From NCBI RefSeq assembly GCF_019039055.1, contig NZ_JAHOPB010000001.1:1116001-1180000 (forward strand): DNA of 64,000 bases, given 5' to 3'. The position numbers were made by a program, and so were the translations under genes. This document shows, piece by piece, positions 1 through 8,064 of the stretch. Positions within the stretch are counted from its first letter, which is position 1; every line of letters starts with the position of its first letter. The DNA comes from Reyranella humidisoli (GTDB lineage: Bacteria > Pseudomonadota > Alphaproteobacteria > Reyranellales > Reyranellaceae). The notes under the pieces are model-generated. The model was not told the DNA's origin. It searched no databases and saw only the letters and a list, made by a program, of their open reading frames with translations.

Positions 1-377
1 AAGTCGGGCGCCGCCGCGAGCTGCCGGGCCGCGCCCAGCAGCATCGTGGTGTGCCCGTCGTGGCCGCAGGCATGCATCTTGTTGGGAACCTGCGAAGCGT
101 AGTCGAAGTCGTTCTTCTCCTGCAGATGCAGAGCGTCCATGTCGGCGCGCAGGCCGATCGTCTTCTGCCCGGGGCGATTGCCCTTCAGCGTGCCGACGAC
201 GCCGGTGGTGGCCAGGCCGCGATGCACCTCGATGCCCCAGGAGGTGAGCTTGTCCGCCACGATCTGGGCGGTCCGCACTTCCTCGAAGGCAGTCTCGGGA
301 TGGCGGTGGATGTCGCGACGGATGGCGGTGAGATCGGCCAGGTCGGCGGCGAGCAGATCGGGGGTGTAACGGGTCAT
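1..377 (-). CDS. M20-family metal-dependent amidohydrolase, N-terminal part (cut by window edge)
   Basis: The first 125 residues are in the window; the rest lies off the left edge. The translation starts MTRYTPDLL and shows the N-terminal catalytic motifs of the M20D hippurate hydrolase/N-acyl-amino-acid amidohydrolase group. These are IRRDIHRHPE near residue 19, GLRADMDAL around Asp79, and KMHACGHDGHT with Cys104, His106, Asp107 and His109, which bind the metal in this family. Such enzymes hydrolyse N-acyl or N-aroyl amino acids in the cytoplasm; the substrate cannot be told from this fragment. It is divergent from the GST-like gene to the right, with about 110 bases between them. Confidence 0.85.
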   Translation of the reverse strand, partial: MTRYTPDLLAADLADLTAIRRDIHRHPETAFEEVRTAQIVADKLTSWGIEVHRGLATTGVVGTLKGNRPGQKTIGLRADMDALHLQEKNDFDYASQVPNKMHACGHDGHTTMLLGAARQLAAAPD

Positions 378-487
378 GCCGCGAGATTAGCGTCGGCCAG
401 CTCAAAAGGACAACGGCTCGCCGCGCGGTTGTGCACGCAGCAGGCCTCCTGCACATTCGGCGCTCCCCCTCATTCCGGAGAACGGTC

Positions 488-1294
488 ATGACCCAGACTG
501 CCAGGCTCTCCGGAGCAAAGCCCCGCCTCTACCAGACGCCGTCATCCTACTATTCGATGATCGCGCGCCTCGCGCTCGCCGAAGGCGGCATCGACCACGA
601 GCGCGTGTTCGTCGACATCCATTTCCGCCTGAGCCAGCAGCGGCCGGACTATGTGCGGCTCAATCCGGGCATGACCGTGCCGACTCTCGTGCTGGCGGAT
701 CGCATTCTCGTCGAGAGCCGCGACATCGCCGAGTATGCGCTCGGCTCGGCGCCCAACCCCGAGACGAAGAGCTGGGTCGACCTCCACTACGGCTATCCGA
801 TCGAGGAGCTGACCTTCGGGGGGATTCTCGCGCGCAATCCCCTGGCGCGGATCATGATCCCGAAGCGGCTCGAGGCGGCCCGACGCCAACTCCTGGCGCA
901 CGCCGCGGCAAATCCCGATCTCGCGTCCGTCTATCAGGCGCGCGCCGAAGTCTTCGCCCGGCGCATCGCCACCTTCGAGCCGGACGCCGTCGTGAAGCTA
1001 TCGGAGCGACGCCGCGCCGAAGCCATCGGCTTCATGGACCGGCTCGAGCAGACGCTGGGCGACGGCCGCGGGGTCCTGGTACCGCCCGCCTACGGCGTCG
1101 CCGATGTCGTCTGGACCGTGTTTCTGGGACGGATGGAATTCGCCGGTCTCGGGCAGGAGATCCCGAAGCGGCCGGCGCTCGCGCGCTATTGGGCAGCCAT
1201 GCAGGCGCGTCCCAGCTTTTCCGCTGCGGACATCTGGACGAAGTTTCACCTCGGCCGCCTGATCGGGGGGATCATCGGCATAAGCCGAAGCTGA
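488..1294 (+). CDS. Glutathione S-transferase family protein
   Basis: 268 residues. The N-terminal thioredoxin-like half carries a YYSMIARLAL segment, the cis-proline motif VPTL near residue 62 and the glutamate-serine pair of VESRDIAEY, which bind glutathione in GSTs. The helical C-terminal half (about 130-260) fits the all-alpha GST domain. I chose the ATG at 488 because GGAGAA lies seven bases upstream; the frame is open further upstream but without a ribosome site. The partner substrate is unknown. It sits just upstream of hisA (54-base gap), where hisH or hisB might be expected in an alphaproteobacterium, so any role in histidine synthesis is unlikely. Confidence 0.8.
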   Translation: MTQTARLSGAKPRLYQTPSSYYSMIARLALAEGGIDHERVFVDIHFRLSQQRPDYVRLNPGMTVPTLVLADRILVESRDIAEYALGSAPNPETKSWVDLHYGYPIEELTFGGILARNPLARIMIPKRLEAARRQLLAHAAANPDLASVYQARAEVFARRIATFEPDAVVKLSERRRAEAIGFMDRLEQTLGDGRGVLVPPAYGVADVVWTVFLGRMEFAGLGQEIPKRPALARYWAAMQARPSFSAADIWTKFHLGRLIGGIIGISRS

Positions 1295-1348
1295 CGGCGA
1301 CCGATCGGGGTGGCGCCCCGGGCCCCCCCGCGCTAAACCCCCGCCGCC

Positions 1349-2077
1349 ATGATCCTTTTCCCCGCGATCGACCTCAAGGACGGCAAGTGCGTGCGCCTTC
1401 TCCGCGGCGACATGCAGCGTGCCACCGTGTTCAACGACAGCCCGGCCGCCCAGGCCAAGGCCTTTGCCAATGCCGGCTGCGAGTGGCTGCATCTGGTCGA
1501 CCTGAACGGTGCGGTCGAGGGCCATCCGGTCAACCGCGCGGCGGTCGAGAGCATCCTGAAGGACGTCGAGGTGCCGACCCAGCTCGGCGGCGGCATCCGC
1601 ACCATCGAGAGCATCGCGCAGTGGTTCGAGGCGGGCGTGAAGCGGGTGATCCTGGGCACCATCGCAGTCAAGGAGCCGGGCCTCGTGAAAGCCGCCTGCA
1701 AGCAGTGGCCCGGCCAGATCGCGGTCGGCATCGACGCCCGCGAGGGCATCGTCGCAGTCGACGGCTGGACCAAGCAGAGCACGGTGCGGGCGCTCGATCT
1801 CGCCCTGCGCTTCGAGGATGCCGGAGTCTCGGCCATCATCTACACCGACATCGACCGCGACGGCGCGATGGGCGGCGTCAACGTCGATGCCACGGTCACG
1901 CTGGCGCAACATCTCACCACGCCGGTCATCGCCTCGGGCGGCGTCAGCTCGCTCGACGATCTGCGCGAACTGAAGCCCACCGAGGAGTTCGGCATCGTCG
2001 GCGCCATCGTCGGCCGCGCGCTCTATGACGGTCGCGTGACGGTGCCCGACGCGATCCGCGTGCTGAAGGGCGAGTAG
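1349..2077 (+). CDS. hisA: ProFAR isomerase HisA
   Basis: 1-(5-phosphoribosyl)-5-[(5-phosphoribosylamino)methylideneamino]imidazole-4-carboxamide isomerase, the fourth step of histidine synthesis, in the cytoplasm. At 242 residues it is the normal family length, a TIM barrel. The catalytic N-terminal aspartate is in FPAIDLKDG (Asp8), the second acid is in VGIDAREG, and phosphate loops GGGIRT and ASGGVSS are present. It is followed after seven bases by hisF and then hisE, so the three are probably co-transcribed. No strong ribosome site precedes the ATG. Confidence 0.97.
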   Translation: MILFPAIDLKDGKCVRLLRGDMQRATVFNDSPAAQAKAFANAGCEWLHLVDLNGAVEGHPVNRAAVESILKDVEVPTQLGGGIRTIESIAQWFEAGVKRVILGTIAVKEPGLVKAACKQWPGQIAVGIDAREGIVAVDGWTKQSTVRALDLALRFEDAGVSAIIYTDIDRDGAMGGVNVDATVTLAQHLTTPVIASGGVSSLDDLRELKPTEEFGIVGAIVGRALYDGRVTVPDAIRVLKGE

Positions 2078-2084
2078 CGGCGCC

Positions 2085-2858
2085 ATGCTCAAGGTCCGCA
2101 TCATCCCCTGCCTCGACGTGAAGGATGGCCGCGTCGTGAAGGGCGTGCAGTTCGTGGGCCTGCGCGATGCCGGCGATCCCGTGGAGCAGGCGCGCATCTA
2201 CGACGCCGCCGGCGCCGACGAGCTCACCTTCCTCGACATCACGGCCAGCCACGAGAACCGCGACACCATCCTCGACGTCGTCGGTCGCACGGCGGAGCAG
2301 TGCTTCATGCCGCTGACCGTGGGCGGTGGCGTGCGCCAGGTCGAAGACATCCGCCGGCTGCTGCTGGCCGGCGCCGACAAGGTCTCGATCAACTCCGCGG
2401 CGGTGGCGCGGCCGGAATTCGTGCGCGAAGCCGCCCGGAAGTACGGCGACCAGTGCATCGTCGTGGCGATCGACGCGCGCAGCACCGCGCCCGGCAAGTG
2501 GGAAGTCTTCACCCATGGCGGCCGCAAGGGCACCGGCCTCGATGCGATCGAGTGGGCGTGCCGCATGGCGGAGTCGGGCGCGGGCGAGATCCTGCTCACC
2601 TCGATGGATCGGGACGGCACCAAGTCGGGTTTCGATCTCGAACTGACCCGGGCCGTGTCGGATGCGGTGCCGGTGCCGGTCGTCGCATCTGGCGGAGTCG
2701 GCACGCTCGATCATCTGGTCGACGGCGTGACGAAGGGCGGTGCCTCGGCCGTTCTCGCCGCATCGATCTTCCACTTCGGCGAATTCACCATCTCGCAGGC
2801 GAAGGAACATCTCGCGCAAGCCGGCGTGCCGGTGCGACAAATCTCGCGCGCGACATGA
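2085..2858 (+). CDS. hisF: Imidazole glycerol phosphate synthase cyclase subunit HisF
   Basis: Cyclase subunit of IGP synthase, 257 residues. It pairs with the HisH glutaminase to turn PRFAR plus ammonia into imidazole-glycerol phosphate and AICAR. The family start [16 protein letters not shown] puts the catalytic aspartate at 11; the second is in VVAIDARS. Phosphate-binding GGGVR and ASGGVG loops are present. The AICAR by-product is a substrate of PurH, encoded at 60991. hisH itself is not in the window. Confidence 0.97.
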   Translation: MLKVRIIPCLDVKDGRVVKGVQFVGLRDAGDPVEQARIYDAAGADELTFLDITASHENRDTILDVVGRTAEQCFMPLTVGGGVRQVEDIRRLLLAGADKVSINSAAVARPEFVREAARKYGDQCIVVAIDARSTAPGKWEVFTHGGRKGTGLDAIEWACRMAESGAGEILLTSMDRDGTKSGFDLELTRAVSDAVPVPVVASGGVGTLDHLVDGVTKGGASAVLAASIFHFGEFTISQAKEHLAQAGVPVRQISRAT

Positions 2859-2946
2859 TTTTGGCGTAGAATCAGCACGGCGCCCGTCGAAGAGGCGTAG
2901 TGAAGTTTCTATCGCCCGTCCCCCTGGGCGCCGGAGTTCCCCGCGG

Positions 2947-3324
2947 ATGGCGAAGAAGAAAAAAGCCAGGAAGGCTCGAAGCAAGCCCGGCATCGTCACG
3001 ATCGACGAACATACGCTCGATCGCCTGTATCTCGTGATCGACAGCCGCAAGGGCGCCGATCCCGAAACGTCCTACACCGCGCGCCTGTTCAGCCGAGGCC
3101 GCCAGCAGATCGCCAAGAAACTGGGCGAGGAAGCCGTCGAGGCGCTGATCGAGGGCATCCGTGGCGACAAGCCCAAGCTCGTCGCCGAAAGCGCCGACAT
3201 GCTCTACCACCTGCTCACGCTATGGGCCGCCGTCGGCGTGAAGCCGAAGGCGGTCTGGGACGAACTGGCCCGCCGCGAAGGCCTGTCCGGCATCGCCGAG
3301 AAGGCCAGCCGGAAGCGTTCATAA
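2947..3324 (+). CDS. hisE: Phosphoribosyl-ATP pyrophosphatase HisE
   Basis: 125 residues; hydrolyses phosphoribosyl-ATP to phosphoribosyl-AMP in the second step of histidine synthesis. The all-alpha MazG-like fold shows in [21 protein letters not shown] and the acidic stretch [10 protein letters not shown], with [10 protein letters not shown] carrying the metal-binding residues. The ATG at 2947 opens a lysine-rich leader ([13 protein letters not shown]); the frame stays open upstream into hisF, but that part has hisF-shadow composition. The gap to hisF is 88 bases. A short palindrome follows the stop. Confidence 0.93.
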   Translation: MAKKKKARKARSKPGIVTIDEHTLDRLYLVIDSRKGADPETSYTARLFSRGRQQIAKKLGEEAVEALIEGIRGDKPKLVAESADMLYHLLTLWAAVGVKPKAVWDELARREGLSGIAEKASRKRS

Positions 3325-3326
3325 TT

Positions 3327-3352
3327 GTCGTCCTGAGTGAAGCGAAGGACCT
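3327..3352. repeat. Short 'HPERSEGS'-type palindromic repeat between convergent genes
   Basis: GTCCT at 3330-3334 pairs with AGGAC at 3346-3350 around a GAGTGAAGCGA core. The core resembles the GAGCGTAGCGAGGGA half-elements seen at 44920-44993 and 56691-56720. It lies between the ends of hisE and of the minus-strand gene ending at 3390, so it could terminate transcription in both directions. Confidence 0.45.
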
Positions 3353-3389
3353 GGCAGAACGACCGGCGGACTCCTTGGCGGACGCCCGC

Positions 3390-4226
3390 TCAGTGCGGCG
3401 GCATCGGGATGAAGAGCGGCGGCGTGCGGGTCGACTTGCTGCGCGCCTTGATGTCCTCGTCGTTGGCGCCGTGCGGCTTCAGGTAGACATAATAGGGCGT
3501 GCGGCGCTCCACGACGTCGTTGCCGGGCTGCGCCTTCTCGCTCACCAGCAGGTCCGACTGGATGCGGACATGCATGTAGCCCGGAATCAGTTCGGCCCAG
3601 TTGGCGACGTCGGGCGTGAACACGACGTCATAAGTGTAGCCGTCCACCACCTTCACGACGCCCCAGCTCACGCCGGGCGCCGGACGTGACGGGACCTGCT
3701 GCCAGACCATGCCCGACTGAACAAAGACGGAGACCGCGTTCAGCATGACGTAGAGCGGACCGTTCGGGCTGACGTTCTGCAACGACAGCGTCATGCGGTA
3801 CGACTTGCCGTCGGGTTCGTAGGCGATGCCTTTCAGCTCGACATAGAGCGAGCGCATCGCGGCGTTCTCGAGCAGCAGCCGCGCCTGGCGGGCTTCGCGC
3901 AGCGACCGCGCCTGGTAGAGGCCGACGGCGGCATCGATCGCGAAGGCCGTCAGCACCACCATGACGACGCCGATCGCGACCGGCGAGCGCCACAGATCGA
4001 AGCGGCGGCCGAGCTTCACGGCGACGGTGGCAGGCGCATCGACCTTGCGCGGCGCCGCCTCGCGCAGCTCATTCAGCAGGCCCGGCGCGGACGGCGCCCC
4101 GCCCGGCATCACCGTCGCACCCAGCCGCCGCCGCAGCACGCGCACCTCGGACTGGGCGGCGCTCAGCTCGCGCCGCAGCCCGGCGATCACCGCGTCTTTG
4201 TCGGGCTCGGCCGGTGGCTCGCTCAT
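3390..4226 (-). CDS. Membrane-anchored protein of unknown function, last gene of the copper-protein operon
   Basis: 278 residues, not a family I recognise. Residues 1-35 are hydrophilic with a heptad-like helix (AVIAGLRRELSAAQSEVRVL). About 80-103 form one membrane segment (VAIGVVMVVLTAFAIDAAV), and the remaining 170 residues should lie outside the membrane. The outer part has beta-rich text (YRMTLSLQNVSPNGPLYVML). Its ATG overlaps the stop of the upstream ATPase gene (ATGA at 4226-4223), which strongly suggests coupled translation with the ABC pair. It may be a periplasmic adaptor or partner of the exporter; that is inference from position. Confidence 0.8.
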   Translation of the reverse strand: MSEPPAEPDKDAVIAGLRRELSAAQSEVRVLRRRLGATVMPGGAPSAPGLLNELREAAPRKVDAPATVAVKLGRRFDLWRSPVAIGVVMVVLTAFAIDAAVGLYQARSLREARQARLLLENAAMRSLYVELKGIAYEPDGKSYRMTLSLQNVSPNGPLYVMLNAVSVFVQSGMVWQQVPSRPAPGVSWGVVKVVDGYTYDVVFTPDVANWAELIPGYMHVRIQSDLLVSEKAQPGNDVVERRTPYYVYLKPHGANDEDIKARSKSTRTPPLFIPMPPH

Positions 4227-4891
4227 GCGACGATCGTCCCGTGGGCGATGTGCACGATCTGCTCGGCCTGCCGGGCCAGCGCCAGATTGTGGGTGACGAG
4301 GATCAGCGTCGTGCCGCGCTCGCGGTTGACGGCCAGAAGCTCGTCCATGATCTCGATCTCGGTCTGCTCGTCGAGATCGGAGGTCGGCTCGTCGGCCAGG
4401 ATCAGCGCCGGCTCGTTGATCAGCGCGCGGGCGATCACCGCGCGCCGCTGCTCGCCGGCCGAGACCTCGCCCGGATAGGCGTCGAGATGATCGCCCAGTC
4501 CCATCTGGCCCAGCAGCGCGGCCGCGCGGGCATAGGTGGCGGACTGAGTGCCACGTCGACCCAACATCGCCGGCAAGGCGACATTGTCGACGAGGCGCAG
4601 GGTCGGCAGCAGGCTGGCGAACTGGAAGACGTAGCCGATGCGCCTGTTCCGGAAGGCCGCCAGCTCGTTCTCCGACAGGCCCCAGATGTCGGTGCCGTCG
4701 ACCAGTACCTGGCCTTTCGAGGGCCGGCTGAGGCCGCCGATCATCGCCATCAGGGACGACTTCCCCGAGCCCGAGCGACCGATGATCGCCGCGTAGCGAC
4801 CGGCCGCCACGTCGAGGTCGATGCCGTCCACGGCCGCGACCTCGCCGCGTTCGGTGACATAGTCCTTCCGCAAGGCCCGGCACGACAGCAT
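4223..4891 (-). CDS. ABC transporter ATPase, LolD/MacB type
   Basis: 222 residues, one nucleotide-binding domain. Walker A is GRSGSGKS (about residue 38), the signature is degenerate as VSAGEQRR, Walker B is ALILADEPTSDLD and the switch histidine is in LVTHN. The DEPTSDLD form and short length are typical of LolD/MacB-class ATPases that work with FtsX-fold permeases as mechanotransmitters rather than importers. It starts three bases after the permease stop and overlaps the next gene by four bases. Likely substrate handling is on the periplasmic side; what is moved is unknown. Confidence 0.92.
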   Translation of the reverse strand: MLSCRALRKDYVTERGEVAAVDGIDLDVAAGRYAAIIGRSGSGKSSLMAMIGGLSRPSKGQVLVDGTDIWGLSENELAAFRNRRIGYVFQFASLLPTLRLVDNVALPAMLGRRGTQSATYARAAALLGQMGLGDHLDAYPGEVSAGEQRRAVIARALINEPALILADEPTSDLDEQTEIEIMDELLAVNRERGTTLILVTHNLALARQAEQIVHIAHGTIVA

Positions 4892-4894
4892 CGG

Positions 4895-6103
4895 CTAGCC
4901 CTCACCTCGCACGAGATCGTAGGGATCGCGCCGGCTGGCGCGCCAGGCGGGATAGAGCGAGCCAAGCGCGCCGATGATCGAGGCCATAACGATGGCCAGA
5001 ACCGCAACGATCACGATGCGCGGCCCGTCGAGCCACACGAAGGGCACGCCAATATTTTCCAGGTAATAGACCAGCGAGCGTTCGTAGAGACGCATCACCA
5101 GCACGCCGAGCACGACGCCCAGCGCGCCCCCGGCGCCGGTGGCGATGACCGCCTCGATTACCATCATGCCGACGATCTGGCTGCGCCGCGCCCCGATCGC
5201 CTTCAACAGACCGAGTTCGCCGCGCCGCTCCGTGACGATGGCCGAGAAGAGCACGCTGACCATGAGGGCCGTGCTGGCAAACATCAGCACCATCAGCGCG
5301 AGGATGCCGTTCAGCAGCGCCGCCAGCCCCTGGCGGATACCGCTCATGGTCGAGTCGCCGGTCACGACCTTCACGTCCTTCAGCGTCGAGAGGATCGCGA
5401 AGCGCGCCTGCAGCGGCGTCGCGCCCGGCGCCAGCTCGACGAGGAAGCCGCTCACCTTGCCCTTCTGCAGCACGGCCGGCGGACCGTTGGGGCCGTGAAC
5501 CGATCCCGCCAGCGCTTCGAGCGTGGCGAAGGTCATGAACACGCCGCGCTCGTGCGTGCCGACGCCGGTCTTGCCCAGCCGGCCATAGACGGTATGCGCC
5601 TTGCCGAAGATCAGCAGTTCCGAGCCCAGCGGCGCGGCGCGACCGGCGCCCAGGATCACGTCGCCCGGCCGCAGGTCGCGATTCAGCTTCTCGACCAGCC
5701 AGGGCTGCACCGTGAAGTCGAGCGCCGGTTCGAAGCCGATGAGATCGACCGAATCGTGATGGCTACCGATGCCGGAATGCTCGACGCGCGCGATCTTCTG
5801 CGGCGCGGCACGGTTCACACTGGTGATCCCGGTTTTGGCGAAGAGATCCTGGTCGAGCACCAGATCGGTCGGCTCGACCGTCAGCAGCGCCGCCGTGATG
5901 TTGGTGAGCGCACCTTCGGGCACCGCCATCATGTCGGCGCCCAGCCGCGTGAAGCCCACCGCCATGCTGCTGTCGATGCTGCGCATCAGCGTGGCGCCGG
6001 TGAAGACCACGCCGCTCGCGACCGCGACGGCCGCGATCAGCAGGAGGCTGCGGGCCTTGCGGCGACCGAGATTCTGCAGCGCCAGGCTGGCGAGCAGCCT
6101 CAA
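4895..6103 (-). CDS. FtsX/MacB-fold ABC permease
   Basis: 402 residues. One membrane segment near the N terminus (about 19-41) is followed by a roughly 220-residue extracytoplasmic domain. Three more segments follow near 262-285, 315-337 and 355-380, the four-helix MacB/LolC/FtsX layout. It ends with the family signature SLYPAWRASRRDPYDLVRGE. The start appears to be TTG at 6103, overlapping the propeller gene's TGA (TTGA), because RLLASLALQNLGRRKARS is the expected start of the fold and no ATG precedes it in frame. With the ATPase it should form a type VII ABC complex. Confidence 0.9.
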   Translation of the reverse strand: MRLLASLALQNLGRRKARSLLLIAAVAVASGVVFTGATLMRSIDSSMAVGFTRLGADMMAVPEGALTNITAALLTVEPTDLVLDQDLFAKTGITSVNRAAPQKIARVEHSGIGSHHDSVDLIGFEPALDFTVQPWLVEKLNRDLRPGDVILGAGRAAPLGSELLIFGKAHTVYGRLGKTGVGTHERGVFMTFATLEALAGSVHGPNGPPAVLQKGKVSGFLVELAPGATPLQARFAILSTLKDVKVVTGDSTMSGIRQGLAALLNGILALMVLMFASTALMVSVLFSAIVTERRGELGLLKAIGARRSQIVGMMVIEAVIATGAGGALGVVLGVLVMRLYERSLVYYLENIGVPFVWLDGPRIVIVAVLAIVMASIIGALGSLYPAWRASRRDPYDLVRGEG

Positions 6104-7929
6104 AGCGTACAGGAGCGCGTGTGCTTCATGTGCTCCAGCTTGGTCGGGATGATCACGCAGTCATGATGTCCGCCGTTGCTCGGCAGGATGCCGACCAAGG
6201 TGTCGGTGGAGGTATCGATGACCGAGATGCCGCTCGACTGGCGCTGGAAGCCGCTGAACGGCGTCAGCACGTACTTGCCATCATAGGTGATGGCCGGCGT
6301 CTGCAGGTCGGGCCCGATGCCCTGGATCTCCTTCTTGATGGTCCAGGTCTTGGTGTCGATCACCATGATGCCGCTATAGGCCGGCGAGGGATGCAGAATG
6401 GACAGATAGAGCTTCGAGCTGTCCATCGAGAAGACCATGTGGAACGGATTGGGATACTTGCCACGCCACAGCGGGTCCTCGACATGGGCGATCTTGCGCC
6501 ACTTGGTCGGGTCGGGATCGCTGCAGGAAAAGATCGAGCAGTTGTTTTCCCGCAGGTTGTTCATCATCACCAGGAACTTGCCGTCGGGCGAGAAGCCGAT
6601 CTCGTGGCCCGGCGAGTGGATCTTGTCGAAGACGACCTTCCACGTGTCCTTGTCCACCTGCTCGACCTTGTACTGGTCCTGCGAATCCTTGTTGAACTGC
6701 AGGAAGGCGGCCGGCTCGAAGTTCTTCTCGGGATCGAGGATGCAGATGCCGCCGCACAGGCGCACGACCGTCGCGGCCCAGCGGCCTTCCGGATGCCAGA
6801 TCGTGCCGTCTGCGCCGGTCAGCGTGAGCGGCGCTTCGCCGGGCAGCGAGCCTTCCTCGACGAACAGCTCGCCCATCGGCACCATTTCCCAGTCGATCTT
6901 GTTGCCCTTGGTGCCGCGCAGATTGTAGAGGCCGGTCTTCTCGTCGGGATAGATCTTCCTGATGGTGAGCGTGCCGCCCTTGATCCAGGCGTTGCGCAGC
7001 TCGGGCACGTTGGGTTCCCAGTCGAAGCGCAGCGCGGCCTTCACGCGCGAGGTGGTGCGGTCGAAGCAGGCGGCGATGTCCTTCTGGCCGTCGGTCACGA
7101 AATACGACTGCGCGTCCTTCGGATTGACGGTGACGTGCACGCCAAGGCCGAGGCCGGTCGTCTCCGACACGTTCTCGATCATCTGCATCTGGGTGCCGTC
7201 GTAGCGCACGCGGTAGATGTTGGTGCCGCCCGGCACGTTCTCCGCCGTCACGTTGGTTGGAATGCCGTAGATCAGCGAGTTCTGGCCGCCCTGCGTCGAG
7301 TTCACGAATTCGAAGCCGTGCGTGGGATCGGAGCTGGGGAAGGCACAGAGGTGATGGCTGATCGGATTGTAGTCGCCGTAGTTCCAGTACCAGATCGAGC
7401 CCAGCACGCGGTTGGAGTTGAGATCGATCGCGTAGGTGCCGCCGCCCATCTTGGTCGGTAGCAGCGCCACCCAGTTGCCGAGGCTGCGGCCCTTGATGTC
7501 GGCCCGCGAATCCACGACTTCGCGCACGATCGGCGACTGCTGCGCGCCCGTGCCGGCTGCCTGCAGGACGCCGCTGTCCGTGGACGAGCCGCCACCCATT
7601 GCGTGATAACCGAGCACGGCCACCTCGGCGGTCGCAGCCGTGCCGACGGCGACGTTCAGCATCGTGCGCCGGCTCATCTTCGTCTTGACCCTGGGCTTGG
7701 CCGCTTCGGTCCTAGCCTTCTGCGTCGCCTGCTCATGCTTCGCGACGAGATAGGCCTGGAACTCCTCGCGGTCCTTGGCCAGCACCTCCTCGTTGCGCCG
7801 CAGGAATTCGTCGATCGATCCCTTGCGCGCCGGAAGGTTCGATTCCGAACCGGACTCGAGTGGAGAAACGAGGGGCGGGACTTCTTGAGAAACTTTCGTG
7901 GCCGGTGTTTCTCGCGTGGGCTCAGTCAT
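6100..7929 (-). CDS. TAT-exported beta-propeller, thiocyanate dehydrogenase / nitrous oxide reductase-like copper protein
   Basis: 609 residues from the ATG at 7929, nine bases after an AGGGGGA site; the GTG nine bases further up touches that site and is less likely. An 84-residue charged leader precedes a twin-arginine signal (MSRRTMLN, Arg87-Arg88, then a hydrophobic run). The rest is repeat-rich beta-propeller text (SPDGKFLVMMNN, SMDSSKLYLS, YDGKYVLTPF, ISVIDTSTDTLVG). ISHHLCAFPSSD (His192, His193) resembles the nitrous oxide reductase CuZ HH motif; other conserved-looking histidines are 265, 438, 442, 497, 588 and 589. There is no C-terminal CuA cupredoxin domain, so it is not a complete NosZ. 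Length and His/Lys/Glu/Asp spacing fit thiocyanate dehydrogenase as I remember it (see findings). Start of a four-gene operon. Confidence 0.68.
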   Translation of the reverse strand: MTEPTRETPATKVSQEVPPLVSPLESGSESNLPARKGSIDEFLRRNEEVLAKDREEFQAYLVAKHEQATQKARTEAAKPRVKTKMSRRTMLNVAVGTAATAEVAVLGYHAMGGGSSTDSGVLQAAGTGAQQSPIVREVVDSRADIKGRSLGNWVALLPTKMGGGTYAIDLNSNRVLGSIWYWNYGDYNPISHHLCAFPSSDPTHGFEFVNSTQGGQNSLIYGIPTNVTAENVPGGTNIYRVRYDGTQMQMIENVSETTGLGLGVHVTVNPKDAQSYFVTDGQKDIAACFDRTTSRVKAALRFDWEPNVPELRNAWIKGGTLTIRKIYPDEKTGLYNLRGTKGNKIDWEMVPMGELFVEEGSLPGEAPLTLTGADGTIWHPEGRWAATVVRLCGGICILDPEKNFEPAAFLQFNKDSQDQYKVEQVDKDTWKVVFDKIHSPGHEIGFSPDGKFLVMMNNLRENNCSIFSCSDPDPTKWRKIAHVEDPLWRGKYPNPFHMVFSMDSSKLYLSILHPSPAYSGIMVIDTKTWTIKKEIQGIGPDLQTPAITYDGKYVLTPFSGFQRQSSGISVIDTSTDTLVGILPSNGGHHDCVIIPTKLEHMKHTRSCTL

Positions 7930-8064
7930 CGGCTGCACTCCCCCTATTCACCATATGTGCGAAGTCTAAACACGACCCGCCGCGAAACACAGGCAGAAAA
8001 TTGCAGTGCCGGCCGCTGATTTCGCCCTGAGACGCGGTTAGGCTCTCCGCGAAGGAGCGCGTCG

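Noticed and set aside
6100..7929. Identification of the propeller as a complete nitrous oxide reductase
   Set aside because: The C-terminal CuA cupredoxin domain is missing, and no nosR, nosD or nosL gene is adjacent.
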